This document shows positions 26,703-39,806 of a stretch of 49,174 bases of DNA, piece by piece. The stretch is taken from NCBI RefSeq assembly GCF_001660815.1, contig NZ_LYMI01000030.1, forward strand, positions 1 to 49,174, in the 5' to 3' direction. Made by a program: the position numbers and the translations under genes. Each line of letters starts with the position of its first letter. Positions within the stretch are counted from its first letter, which is position 1. The DNA comes from Xanthomonas nasturtii. Lineage in GTDB: Bacteria > Pseudomonadota > Gammaproteobacteria > Xanthomonadales > Xanthomonadaceae. The notes under the pieces were generated by a model. That model did no database searches, was not told the origin of the DNA, and worked only from the letters and a program-made list of their open reading frames with translations.

Positions 26703-28520
26703 GTGACCTCTCCGCTCGCCGCCGCACTCTCGCTCGCCCTGCTGGGCGCAGGCTTCGCCGCCACCTCGGCGCAGGCCGCCACGCCGCCCGCCCCGGCCAC
26801 GCTCACCGCCGAAGCACCCGCCGACGCGCGCTTCCGCACGATCTACGAAAAAGAGTGGGCCTGGCGCCAGGCCGAAACCGGCCAGGCCGACGAGGACAGC
26901 GACACCACCGGCGACAACACCCATCTGCCCGATGTCAGCGCAGCCGCGCAGCAGGCGCGCCTGGCGGTGTGGGACGGTGTGCTCAAGCAGCTCGATGGCA
27001 TCGACCCGAAACAGCTCTCGCCGGCCAACCGGATCAACCTCGCCATCTACCGCCCGCAGGTGGAAAACCTGGCCGCCGAAGTGCGCCTGCGCCTGTACGA
27101 AATGCCGTTCAACTCCGACAGCTCGTTCTGGTCGAACCTGGGCTTCATGGCGCAGCGGCCGATGAAGAGCGCCGCCGAGTTCCGCGCTTATATCGCGCGT
27201 CTCAACGATGTGCCGCGCTATTTCGACCAGCAGATGGTCAACATGCGCACCGGCCTGGCACGCGGATTCAGCGTACCGCGCGCGGTGCTGGACGGGCGCG
27301 ATGTCTCCATCGCCACCGTGGCCGATGTCAAAGACCCCACCGAATCGACCTTCTATGCGCCGTTCAAGCAACTGCCTGCGCAGATCCCCGCCGCCGAACA
27401 GGCGCAGCTGCGCGAACAGGCCAAAGCCGCGCTGAGCACCGCCGTCCTTCCGGCCTACGGCAAGCTGCTGACCTTCTTCCGCAACGACTACATGCCCAAG
27501 GCGCGCACCACCCTGGCCGCCGAAGCATTGCCCGACGGCAAGGCCTTCTATCGCCAGCAGATCCGCGAATACACCACGCTGGAACTGACCCCTGAGCAGA
27601 TCCACCAGGTCGGCCTGGACGAAGTGGCGCGTATCCAGGCGCAAATGAACGCGATCATCCAGCAGGTTGGCTTCAAGGGCAGCTTCGCGCAGTTCCTCAC
27701 CTTCCTGCGCACCGACCCGCAGTTCTATGCCAAGACCCCGCAGGAACTGCTCGATCGCGCCGCGTGGATTTCCAAGCGCGTGGATGGGCAGGTGGGCAAG
27801 TTCATCGGCACGCTGCCGCGCGGGCGCTTCACCATCAAGCCGGTGCCGGCCGACATCGCCCCGTTCTGGACCGCCGGCCGCGGCGGCGTGGGCACGTATT
27901 GGCTCAACACCTACAACCTGCCCTCGCGACCGTTGTACAACCTGCCGGCGCTGACCCTGCACGAGTCCTCGCCCGGCCATTCGCTGCAGGGCGCACTGGC
28001 CGAAGAGCAGGGCGACCAGCCGGCATTCCGGCGCCAGAACTACATTTCCGCCTATGGCGAGGGCTGGGCGCTGTACACCGAAAAGCTCGGCCAGGAAATG
28101 GGCATCTACGAAACCCCGTATGAAGAATTCGGCCGGCTCACCTACGAAATGTGGCGCGCCTGCCGGCTGGTGATCGACACCGGCGTGCACCACGACGGCT
28201 GGAGCCGCGACCAGGCGCTGGCTTACTTGCGCGACCACACCGCGCTGAGCGAGCACGAAGTCACCACCGAAGTGGACCGCTACATCTCCTGGCCCGGCCA
28301 GGCGCTGAGCTACAAGCTGGGCGAGATCACCATCGTCAAGCTGCGCGCCGAGGCAGAAAAGGAACTGGGCGAGCGCTTCGACATCAAGGCCTTCCACGAC
28401 GCGGTCCTGCGCCAGGGCTCGGTCACCTTGCCAGTGCTGGAGCAGCAGGTGCGCGCCTTCATCGCCGAGAGCAAGGCACGCCCGATCAAGTCCACGCCAG
28501 CCGCTGCCAGCGCACCGTGA
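26703..28520 (+). CDS. DUF885 family exported putative metallopeptidase
   Basis: A 605-residue protein from a GTG start, with a signal peptide (ALSLALLGAGFAATSAQA). The C-terminal half carries the DUF885 signature LTLHESSPGHSLQ, an HExxxGH-like zinc site, then YGEGWALYTEKLGQEMG with a further Glu, and ISWPGQALSYKLGE. DUF885 proteins are distantly related to M32/M3-type zinc peptidases; a proven substrate is not known. It is transcribed alone, 156 bases after rsmG, and ends before a repeat-rich noncoding region. Confidence 0.88.
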   Translation: MTSPLAAALSLALLGAGFAATSAQAATPPAPATLTAEAPADARFRTIYEKEWAWRQAETGQADEDSDTTGDNTHLPDVSAAAQQARLAVWDGVLKQLDGIDPKQLSPANRINLAIYRPQVENLAAEVRLRLYEMPFNSDSSFWSNLGFMAQRPMKSAAEFRAYIARLNDVPRYFDQQMVNMRTGLARGFSVPRAVLDGRDVSIATVADVKDPTESTFYAPFKQLPAQIPAAEQAQLREQAKAALSTAVLPAYGKLLTFFRNDYMPKARTTLAAEALPDGKAFYRQQIREYTTLELTPEQIHQVGLDEVARIQAQMNAIIQQVGFKGSFAQFLTFLRTDPQFYAKTPQELLDRAAWISKRVDGQVGKFIGTLPRGRFTIKPVPADIAPFWTAGRGGVGTYWLNTYNLPSRPLYNLPALTLHESSPGHSLQGALAEEQGDQPAFRRQNYISAYGEGWALYTEKLGQEMGIYETPYEEFGRLTYEMWRACRLVIDTGVHHDGWSRDQALAYLRDHTALSEHEVTTEVDRYISWPGQALSYKLGEITIVKLRAEAEKELGERFDIKAFHDAVLRQGSVTLPVLEQQVRAFIAESKARPIKSTPAAASAP

Positions 28521-28610
28521 TGTGCCGGTAACGGCGTCCGAGGGCATCGAGTTGAGAGCCCGCGAGCGCTGAGGGCACCGCGCACTCGACGTCTTCGCGT
28601 TTGCTGCAGG

Positions 28611-28716
28611 GCCCTTGCCCGCCCACCATCGCAGGACACGCCGTGAATCCGTCCCTGGAGGCTCTGGCGCGGCATCCATGCCGCTCAAGGTCCCGCGATA
28701 GTGAGCGGGCAAGGAC
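28611..28716 (-). repeat. Dispersed palindromic repeat, inverted copy
   Basis: The reverse complement of this stretch matches the copies at 28792-28922 and 46814-46949. Shared blocks are the inner palindrome GCGGCATGGATGCCGC, a GCGGGACC block before it and a CACGGCGTGTCC-like block after it. Spacing differs by only a few bases. Confidence 0.75.
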
Positions 28717-28791
28717 CAGTCGAGATGGTCGGTGTGCAAAATAAAGCAGCCAGCAAACTGTCTGGTGCGCTGACTTCGCTCTTCAGTAAAC

Positions 28792-28922
28792 CACCAGCCA
28801 ACTGTCTGGTGCGGTGTCCTTACCGATTGCGGGACCGTTGGCGGCATGGATGCCGCCACCGAGCCCCCATGGACGGGTTAACGGCGTGTCCCGCGAGCGG
28901 TGAGGGCACCGCGCACTCGACC
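28792..28922 (+). repeat. Dispersed palindromic repeat, direct copy
   Basis: It begins with a CACCAG...CTGGTG hairpin, then GTGTCCTTACCGATTGCGGG, the palindrome GGCGGCATGGATGCCGCC, GGACGGGTTAACGGCGTG, and ends in GCACCGCGCACTCGAC. It is nearly identical to 46814-46949. Confidence 0.85.
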
Positions 28923-28933
28923 CACCAAGCTTT

Positions 28934-28999
28934 AAGAGCATCCCAGCAGAAAGAGCATCCAAGCAGAAAGAGCATCCAAGCATAAAGACCATCCGAGCA
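28934..28999 (+). repeat. 17-bp tandem repeat, four units
   Basis: Four imperfect tandem units of AGAGCATCCAAGCAGAA follow the dispersed repeat directly. The first and last units carry one to three changes. Confidence 0.85.
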
Positions 29000-29062
29000 G
29001 ACCAAACCACGCCACACCCGCATGCAGTTGTGTAACCACCCTGGGGTCTATACGCTGCGTCC

Positions 29063-29446
29063 ATGCTGCTTCGTCGCACCCGCCTGTTGCACCCGCTGCT
29101 GCGCCTGTTGGCGTTGGCGGTGTTGGTCATGGGCGTGCTGGTCGCACCCATCGCCTGCGCGCTGGGCGATGTGCATGCGCTGGCGCACGACCAGGCGCAT
29201 CTGGATGACACCGCACCGCACGGCCATGACGGCGCTGACGAAGGCGATGCCGGCGAGCGCGATGGCGCCGGTTTGCTGCACGCCTTGATGCACAGCGGCT
29301 ATTGCCATGGGCATAGCCCGGCCATGCTGTCGGCGCTGGCCTGGGGCCCGTTGCCTGCGCGCGCGCAGACCCAGCCGCCCGTGCTGGCCACCGATTACCG
29401 CTCGCATCTGAGCGAGACCTTGTTGCGCCCTCCGATCGCGGCCTGA
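29063..29446 (+). CDS. czcI: CzcI-like histidine-rich periplasmic protein
   Basis: A 127-residue protein with an N-terminal signal/anchor (LLRLLALAVLVMGVLVAPIA). The mature region is rich in His and Asp: DVHALAHDQAHLDD, APHGHDGADEGD, HALMHSGYCHGHSP. Small His-rich proteins of this kind are the first gene of czc operons and bind metal or tune expression. It lies 55 bases before czcC in the same direction. Symbol is by position and composition, since such proteins are poorly conserved. Confidence 0.72.
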   Translation: MLLRRTRLLHPLLRLLALAVLVMGVLVAPIACALGDVHALAHDQAHLDDTAPHGHDGADEGDAGERDGAGLLHALMHSGYCHGHSPAMLSALAWGPLPARAQTQPPVLATDYRSHLSETLLRPPIAA

Positions 29447-29501
29447 TGCACCGCCGGCAGTTGCCGGCCTGTCCATCGATCCCGATTTTGGAGACACCCT
29501 C

Positions 29502-30773
29502 ATGTGGTTGCGACTGACGGCGCTCGCCGTCTTTGTAGTTGTGCCGTGCGCCAATGCGCAGGGCCTGCTGCCCAAACCCGTGCTGACCCTGGACGACGCC
29601 ATTGCGCGCGTCGCCCGTCAGCATCCCGACCTGCGCCTGGCCGATGGCCAACGCGCGGTCCTCACTGCGGACGCCGAGCGCGATGCACTGCGCCCGCCAC
29701 TGCGCATCGGCGCCGAACTGGAAAACGTGTTCGGCACCGGCCCCACCCGCGAGCTGGACCAGGCCGAGCTCACTGTCACCCTGGCCGGCGTGCTGGAACG
29801 CGGCGGCAAGCTCGACGCGCGCCGCACCCTGGCGCAGGCGCGTATCGACGCACTGGCGCCGCAGCGTGCAATGGCGCGGCTGGATGTGCTGGCCGATGTC
29901 GCCCGGCGTTATCTGGCCATCGGCATGGCCACGCAACGGCATGCGGTGGCACTGGAAACCCTGGCCCAGCGCCAGCGCACCGTCAGTGCCGCGCGCCAAC
30001 GGCTGCAGGCCGGTGCCTCGCCCGAATCGGTGCTGCTGACCGCCCAGGCCCTGCAGGCGCGCGCAGAACTCGAACGCGACCGCGCCCAGCAGGAACTGCT
30101 CGCCGCACGCCGCCAGCTGGCGGTGTTATGGGGGCAGCGCACGCCGGATTTCGGCGCAATCACTGGCGACCCGTTGCAGCTGCCGGCCATTCCCGAATTC
30201 GAGGTGCTGGCGCAGTTGCTCGATGCCACGCCGGAACTGGCGCGCTTGAACGGCGAGCAGCGCGTGCGCGAGGCGCGTGTGCGGCTGGCACGCAGCCAGG
30301 CGCGCCCGGATCTGGACTGGCAGGTGGGCGTGCGCCGGCTCGAAGGCAACGACGCCACTGCATTGCTTGGCAGCGTCTCGCTGGCGTTGGGCAGCGCTGC
30401 CCGTGCGCAGCCGGAGATCCGCGCCGCCGAAGCGGAGCTGTCGTTGCTGGATATCGAACGCCAATCGCAGGCGTTGATGCTGTACGCCACGCTGGCCGAT
30501 GCGCATGGCCGCTACCGCGCCGCACAGCTGGAAGCCACGCGCATGCGCAGCGATGTGCTGCCCGCACTCGCGCGCGCCGATGCCGCCGCCGAACGCGCCT
30601 ACCGCGCCGGTGCCACCAGTTATCTGGATTGGGCGCAGCTACAGGCGCAGCGCAGCGATGCACGTCAGCAGCAACTGGCCGCCGCACTGGAAGCGCAGAC
30701 CGCGTTGATCGAAATCCAGCGCCTGACCGGGCAGCCGTTCGTGCTCGACAGCGCCGCGCAGGTGACGCCATGA
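29502..30773 (+). CDS. czcC: CzcC-like outer-membrane efflux protein
   Basis: A 423-residue TolC-family channel. The signal peptide is MWLRLTALAVFVVVPCANA. Two outer-membrane-efflux repeats follow, beginning with LTLDDAIARVARQHPDLRLA, and long amphipathic helices run to the C-terminus. It forms the outer-membrane exit of the tripartite CzcCBA pump. GGAG precedes the ATG. The stop codon overlaps an ATG at 30770 that is in the frame of czcB. Confidence 0.92.
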   Translation: MWLRLTALAVFVVVPCANAQGLLPKPVLTLDDAIARVARQHPDLRLADGQRAVLTADAERDALRPPLRIGAELENVFGTGPTRELDQAELTVTLAGVLERGGKLDARRTLAQARIDALAPQRAMARLDVLADVARRYLAIGMATQRHAVALETLAQRQRTVSAARQRLQAGASPESVLLTAQALQARAELERDRAQQELLAARRQLAVLWGQRTPDFGAITGDPLQLPAIPEFEVLAQLLDATPELARLNGEQRVREARVRLARSQARPDLDWQVGVRRLEGNDATALLGSVSLALGSAARAQPEIRAAEAELSLLDIERQSQALMLYATLADAHGRYRAAQLEATRMRSDVLPALARADAAAERAYRAGATSYLDWAQLQAQRSDARQQQLAAALEAQTALIEIQRLTGQPFVLDSAAQVTP

Positions 30774-30970
30774 GCGCTGACGCCTTCTCATCTTTTCGCG
30801 CGGACTGCGTACGCACGGTTGGCTCTGCTGCAACTGCAACTGCAACTGCAGTCGCAACTGCATCCTCCAGCGGCCGCGAAGCACTGCCCATGCCTGGCGC
30901 GCGTCCAGCACAAGCCATCTCCATTCGTTCGCCCGACGCACTGCATCGGCGCCAACCAGGACCCATTGCG

Positions 30971-35535
<4,565 letters not shown>

Positions 35536-36016
35536 GCGTGCCCTGTTCGCGCTGGAGGGACATCGGTGGCGCCGGGTGTAACCGGGGCGGCGATCAACGC
35601 GGGCGGGCTCGTGCCGATGCCGGGGCGGGACCTGTCCCGGGAGTGCTGCGGCGTTTTCTGCTGCGGCCCGAGCGCGCGCAAGCGGCCGGCACCTCGCTCG
35701 CCACATCGGCAGGGGAGTGCTGGGGGCGGCGACGGCAAGCGATGCGGCAGGCAGGCCGCATCGCAGGCACCGTGCGCAAGGTGCCTGCCGCACGTCATCG
35801 GCGCCTGGCTAAGTGCTTGCAGCACAAGGGATTGCCGTGCATAATGCGCGGCTCGCTGTGCCCGGATCGTTCCGGACGGCGGCACCCAGCGCGATGTGGT
35901 GCCGGCCTGTTCCCAGCGTTAAGTGATTGATTCCCAACGTTGCGTGGCAGCCAGGCTGCTGTCGGGGCCGCCGTTTTCCTGGCTAAGGAAGACACCGAAC
36001 TTTATCGAGGTGCGTA
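35536..36016. other. czcA-rpmB intergenic region
   Basis: A 481-base region. No gene was recognised; a 130-codon frame at 35532-35930 has arginine-rich, low-complexity composition and overlaps the czcA end. The right half contains the rpmB promoter and a leader of about 165 bases. Confidence 0.5.
35817..35845 (+). promoter_or_regulatory. Predicted sigma-70 promoter of rpmB-rpmG
   Basis: TTGCAG at 35817-35822 and CATAAT at 35840-35845 are separated by exactly 17 bases, the best promoter match in this window. Transcription would begin near 35852, giving a 5' leader of about 165 bases before rpmB. Confidence 0.65.
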
Positions 36017-36253
36017 ATGTCCCGCGTATGCCAAGTGTCCGGCAAGCGTGTGCAGACGGGTAACAACGTCTCCCACGCAAACAACAGAACCCGTCGTCGC
36101 TTCCTGCCCAACCTGCACGAGCGTCGCTTCTGGGTTGCCAGCGAAAACCGCTGGGTGAAGCTCCGTGTCTCCGCGCATGCATTGCGCACCATCGACAAGA
36201 ACGGGATTGATGCCGTTCTGAAAGAGCTGCGTGCGCGCGGCGAAAAGGTCTGA
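36017..36253 (+). CDS. rpmB: 50S ribosomal protein L28
   Basis: A 78-residue L28 with the family start [20 protein letters not shown] and the conserved [21 protein letters not shown] lies four bases before the ATG. It is followed 13 bases later by rpmG, the usual bacterial order. Basic and highly conserved. Confidence 0.98.
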
Positions 36254-36266
36254 GGAGTAAGCAGTC

Positions 36267-36434
36267 ATGGCAAAAGGCAAGCGTGACAAGATTCGTATGA
36301 TTTCCTCGGCCGCTACCGGCCACTTCTACACCACGGACAAGAACAAGAAAAACACTCCGGGGAAGATGGAAATGATGAAATACGACCCCGTCGTGCGTAA
36401 GCACGTGATGTACAAGGAAGGCAAGATCAAGTAA
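36267..36434 (+). CDS. rpmG: 50S ribosomal protein L33
   Basis: A 55-residue protein: [20 protein letters not shown], then [20 protein letters not shown] and a [13 protein letters not shown] end. It lacks the four zinc-binding cysteines, so it is the C-minus (zinc-independent) L33 form. GAGGAG lies upstream, near the rpmB stop. Co-transcribed with rpmB; a terminator follows within 30 bases. Confidence 0.97.
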
Positions 36435-36461
36435 TCCACCGATTACGCGATCTGCATCCAA

Positions 36462-36495
36462 GCAAACACCCGCCGAACGGCGGGTGTTTGCGTTT
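36462..36495 (+). terminator. Rho-independent terminator after rpmG
   Basis: A 14-base perfect stem (GCAAACACCCGCCG and its complement) with a two-base loop, followed by GTTT. It ends the rpmB-rpmG operon. Confidence 0.85.
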
Positions 36496-36526
36496 GTGGA
36501 TTTGGAATTCCGTATTGGTGCGTGAC

Positions 36527-36734
36527 AAAGCCCCTCTCCCCTCGGGGCGACAAGGCACGGCTTGCGCACCGAAGGTGTGCGTGCTTTGGAGCGCTCGCGC
36601 CGCTGGCGCGGGCCGGGGCGCGGAGCGGGGGTTGGGGAGAGGGTACGGGTGAAGCCACTCGGGACGGATGACACGAGGCTTCGCACGTACCCTCATCCGG
36701 CCCTTCGGGCCACGTTCTCCCGGTGGGAGAAGGG
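36527..36734. repeat. Dispersed CTCTCCC/GGGAGAAGG hairpin repeat cluster
   Basis: The right part, read in reverse, gives CCCTTCTCCCACCGGGAG, GGCCGGATGAGGGTACGTGC and GAAGCC. It matches the units at 44182-44382. The left part is a second, forward unit (CCCCTCTCCCCTCGGGG to GAGAGGGTACGGGTGAAGCC) interrupted by GC-rich sequence. The cluster runs right up to the stop codon of the hydratase gene. Confidence 0.7.
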
Positions 36735-37757
36735 CTACAAACCCCGCGCACGCAATTGCGCATCCAGCCGCGGATACACCCGCCGCGCATTGCCTTCGAA
36801 TACCTTGCGTTTGTCGGCATCGGAAATCGCCAGGGCATCGATATAGCGTTTGGTGTCGTCGAAGTAGTGGCCGGTCTGCGGGTCGATACCGCGCACTGCG
36901 CCCACCATTTCCGAGCCGAACAGGATGTTGTCGATGTCGATGACCTCGAACAGCAGATCGATGCCGGGCTGGTGATACACGCAGGTGTCGAAGAACACAT
37001 TGCGCATCACATGCGTGGACAGCGGCGGTTTGCCGAGCATGTCGGCCAGGCCGCGAAAGCGGCCCCAGTGATACGGCACCGCGCCGCCGCCGTGCGGGAT
37101 GATGAAGCGCAAGTCGGGGAAATCAGCGAACAGATCGCCTTCCAGAAACTGCATGAACGCGGTGGTATCGGCATTGAGATAATGCGCGCCGGTGGCGTGG
37201 AAATTGGCGTTGCAGCTGCCCGATACATGCACCATGGCTGGTACGTCGAGTTCGACCATCTTTTCGAAGAACGGATACCAGGCGCGATCGGTCAATGGCA
37301 CGCCGTTCCAGTGGCCGCCGGATGGGTCGGGGTTGAGGTTGCAGCCGACGAATCCAAGTTCATTGACGCAGCGTTCCAGTTCGGCGATCGAATGCGCGAT
37401 CGACACACCCGGCGACTGCGGTAGCTGACACACCCCGATGAAGGTCTGCGGATACAGCTGCACCACGCGCGCGATCAGATCGTTGCAGTGGCGCGTCCAC
37501 ACCTGGCTGACCGCTTCGTCGCCGATGTGATGGGCCATGGTGCTGGCACGTGGCGAAAAGATTGTCATGTCGGCGCCGCGCTCGCGCAGCAGACGCAGTT
37601 GATGCAGTTCGATACTTTCGCGCAGTGCGTCGTCGCCGATGTGCGGATACACCGGTGCAGGCGCTTGCGCATCGTCGTAATGCGCGATCTGCGCCTTGCG
37701 GAACGCATCGTGCGCGGCGGGCGCGGTGGTGTAGTGGCCGTGGCAGTCGATGATCAT
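36735..37757 (-). CDS. Amidohydrolase-2 family 4-oxalomesaconate hydratase (LigJ-like)
   Basis: A 340-residue amidohydrolase-fold enzyme. MIIDCHGHYTT supplies the first metal histidines. LGFVGCNLNPDPSGGHWNG, VPAMVHVSGSC, FIIPHGGGAVPYHWGRFRG and DNILFGSEMVGAVRGIDP are those of LigJ-type 4-oxalomesaconate hydratases. The reaction adds water to oxalomesaconate to give 4-carboxy-4-hydroxy-2-oxoadipate, the substrate of the aldolase encoded nearby. It is the third gene of the leftward group, 228 bases after the tautomerase gene. An extension to 37898 has no family support. Confidence 0.87.
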   Translation of the reverse strand: MIIDCHGHYTTAPAAHDAFRKAQIAHYDDAQAPAPVYPHIGDDALRESIELHQLRLLRERGADMTIFSPRASTMAHHIGDEAVSQVWTRHCNDLIARVVQLYPQTFIGVCQLPQSPGVSIAHSIAELERCVNELGFVGCNLNPDPSGGHWNGVPLTDRAWYPFFEKMVELDVPAMVHVSGSCNANFHATGAHYLNADTTAFMQFLEGDLFADFPDLRFIIPHGGGAVPYHWGRFRGLADMLGKPPLSTHVMRNVFFDTCVYHQPGIDLLFEVIDIDNILFGSEMVGAVRGIDPQTGHYFDDTKRYIDALAISDADKRKVFEGNARRVYPRLDAQLRARGL

Positions 37758-37985
37758 GGCAATGGTCTGTGGGTTGCAGCGGAAGCGGCGAGCGAGCGGT
37801 TGCCCGTGCGTAAGGTGGGCCGGTTGGGTGCACGGAATCTGCAGGCCCCGACATATGTCGTAGGTCCCGCATGCAGGCGCGTAAAGGTCGCCGCGCACTG
37901 CGTTCCAGCAGCCGCATCGCGCGGCACACGCAGAGATGTGACCCGGTGATCGCGGTCGCTGCAGCGCAGCGATGCATCGGAATAG

Positions 37986-39041
37986 TCAGCCATATAACTC
38001 CCCATCGAATAGTTTGCGTGCCGTGCGCACTACCGCGGCACGGACCACGGCGCCGTGTGCGTCGAGATCGATCAGGCAGCTGCTCGCCCCGCTGAGGTGT
38101 TCGACATCCAGCCGTTGTGTCCGCCCACCGGGCAACTGCGCCAGCGCATGTGCAGGCGAGCCGGGCAACAGGCAGGCGGTGGCGACGGTGACTGCGCCCA
38201 GCACGCCGATGGACGCATGGCAGCGGTGCGGGATGAACGAGCGCACGCTGATCGCGCCACCCGCGCGCGGTGCGGCGATGAGCATCATCTTCGGCACCGT
38301 GGCCTCGCGCACATCACCCAACCGCATCAACGGGCCCGCCTGCAGGCGCAGCGTTTCCAGGCGCGCCTTGAGCGCAGCGTCTGCATCGAGGGTGGCGCGG
38401 TCTTCGTAACCGCTGATGCCGACATCGCTGGCGCGCACCACCACGCACGGCATGCCGTTGTCGATCAGGGTGACCTGCGAGCCGTCGAGCGTATCCACCG
38501 CGTGTCCGGTCGGCAGCAGCGCGCCGCACGAAGAACCGGCGATATCGGCAAATGCCAGCGCGATCGGCGTCGCCGTGCCGGGCACACCATCGATCCGCGT
38601 ATCGCCGTCATAACGCACCTGGCCATCGGGCGTCTGCACGGTGGCGGTGGCCAGGGTGCCGGTGTTGCGCATGAAGATGCGCACCTCGGTCTGGCCATGG
38701 CGTATGGGTAGCAAGCCGCGTTCCAGCGCGAACGGGGCGACGCCGGCCAGCATGTTGCCGCAGTTCTGCGCATCGCTGACCTGCGCCTGTTCCACGGCCA
38801 CCTGCAGGAACAGATAGTCCACGTCGGCGTCGGCACGTGTGGAGCGCGACACCACGGCCACCTTCGAGGTCAGCGGGTCGGCGCCACCCATGCCGTCGAT
38901 CTGGCGCAGATCCGGCGAGCCGTAAGCACGCAGCAAAAACGCATCGCGCGCGGCGGTGTCGGCGGGCAACTCGTCGGCCAGGAAGAAGCCGCCTTTGGAG
39001 GTGCCGCCGCGCATCCACATCGCGCGCACGCACTCAGACAT
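37986..39041 (-). CDS. galD: PrpF-family 4-oxalomesaconate tautomerase (GalD-like)
   Basis: A 351-residue PrpF-type isomerase with two similar halves. Signature segments are [15 protein letters not shown] at the start, [36 protein letters not shown] with the conserved cysteine region, and [20 protein letters not shown]. With an aldolase and hydratase alongside, the most likely reaction is the keto-enol tautomerisation of oxalomesaconate, as for GalD of Pseudomonas putida. The start overlaps the aldolase stop by eight bases. PrpF (aconitate isomerase) is the alternative, but no methylcitrate gene is nearby. Confidence 0.85.
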   Translation of the reverse strand: MSECVRAMWMRGGTSKGGFFLADELPADTAARDAFLLRAYGSPDLRQIDGMGGADPLTSKVAVVSRSTRADADVDYLFLQVAVEQAQVSDAQNCGNMLAGVAPFALERGLLPIRHGQTEVRIFMRNTGTLATATVQTPDGQVRYDGDTRIDGVPGTATPIALAFADIAGSSCGALLPTGHAVDTLDGSQVTLIDNGMPCVVVRASDVGISGYEDRATLDADAALKARLETLRLQAGPLMRLGDVREATVPKMMLIAAPRAGGAISVRSFIPHRCHASIGVLGAVTVATACLLPGSPAHALAQLPGGRTQRLDVEHLSGASSCLIDLDAHGAVVRAAVVRTARKLFDGELYG

Positions 39042-39705
39042 AGCGCAGGCCTTTGGCTGCCAGACGTTCGCGCATCGCGTAGATGTCCAGGCCCAGTTCG
39101 CCATTCGCCAGGCGCTCGCGCTTGAGCAGCTCGCGTGCCTCGCGCGCCTGCGCTTCGGCCAGCACATCGGCGGCGCGTTCGCGCGCCACCACGCACACGC
39201 CGTCATCGTCGGCCACCACCACATCGCCGGGTTGCACCAAGGCGCCGGCGCAGACCAGCGGCACATTGACCGAGCCCAGCGTCTCCTTGATGGTGCCCTG
39301 CGCGCAGATGGCGCGGCTCCAGGCCGGGAATTGCATGGCGGTGAGATCGCGCACATCGCGCACGCCGGCATCGATGATCAGCCCGCGGCAGCCGCGCGCC
39401 TGCGCCGAGGTGGCGAGCAGGTCGCCGAAGTAGCCGTCGCAACAGTCGCTGGTGGGCGCCACCACCAGCACATCGCCTGCGTGCAGTTGCTCGATGGCCA
39501 CATGCATCATCCAGTTGTCGCCGGGCGGAATCGACACGGTGACCGCGGTGCCGGCGATGCGGCAGCCGGCATAGATGGGGCGCAGGCGGTGATGCAGCAG
39601 CCCGCTGCGGCCCTGCGCCTCGTGCACGGTGGCCACGCCGGCCTGCGCCAGCCCGTCGACGATGGCCAGCGGGGTGCGCGCGATCCGGGTGACGACCTGG
39701 CTCAT
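39034..39705 (-). CDS. galC: 4-carboxy-4-hydroxy-2-oxoadipate aldolase (LigK/GalC, RraA fold)
   Basis: A 223-residue RraA-like class II aldolase. It has [69 protein letters not shown] and [14 protein letters not shown] with the metal/substrate Arg-Asp. It cleaves 4-carboxy-4-hydroxy-2-oxoadipate to pyruvate and oxaloacetate. [13 protein letters not shown] aligns with the family start; an in-frame start at 39762 exists. It is the first gene of the leftward group and is divergent from the LysR gene. Confidence 0.92.
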   Translation of the reverse strand: MSQVVTRIARTPLAIVDGLAQAGVATVHEAQGRSGLLHHRLRPIYAGCRIAGTAVTVSIPPGDNWMMHVAIEQLHAGDVLVVAPTSDCCDGYFGDLLATSAQARGCRGLIIDAGVRDVRDLTAMQFPAWSRAICAQGTIKETLGSVNVPLVCAGALVQPGDVVVADDDGVCVVARERAADVLAEAQAREARELLKRERLANGELGLDIYAMRERLAAKGLRYV

Positions 39706-39806
39706 CCATCCATCCTCGTTAAGGGTGCGCCGAGTCTGGCTGGGCAGAGCAAGCTGGCTCAAGATTCATTTGAGGTATGCATATTGGTTTTGCTTATAGT
39801 TAGAGC
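39706..39806. promoter_or_regulatory. Divergent galC / lysR control region
   Basis: A 101-base intergenic region whose right half is AT-rich (TTCATTTGAGGTATGCATAT, TTGGTTTTGCTTATAG). TATAGT at 39795-39800 ends six bases before the LysR start codon, so that transcript may be leaderless. A GTATGCATA-centred dyad near 39775 fits a LysR T-N11-A type operator. Binding of the adjacent regulator here is inferred. Confidence 0.5.

Larger units (their letters stand above)
28521..29062. other. Repeat-rich intergenic region upstream of czc operon
   Basis: A 540-base region without a credible gene. It holds an inverted and a direct copy of a dispersed palindromic repeat, an extra copy of the repeat's tail (GAGGGCACCGCGCACTCGAC near 28571) and a 17-bp tandem repeat. 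A TATACG at 29049-29054, eight bases before the czcI start, could be the -10 of the czc operon. Confidence 0.55.

Noticed and set aside
26688..28859. 723-codon reverse frame opposite the DUF885 gene
   Set aside because: Antisense shadow with no family similarity; the forward frame has a signal peptide and the DUF885 motif.
28934..28999. CRISPR-like repeat array
   Set aside because: 17-bp units abut each other without spacers.
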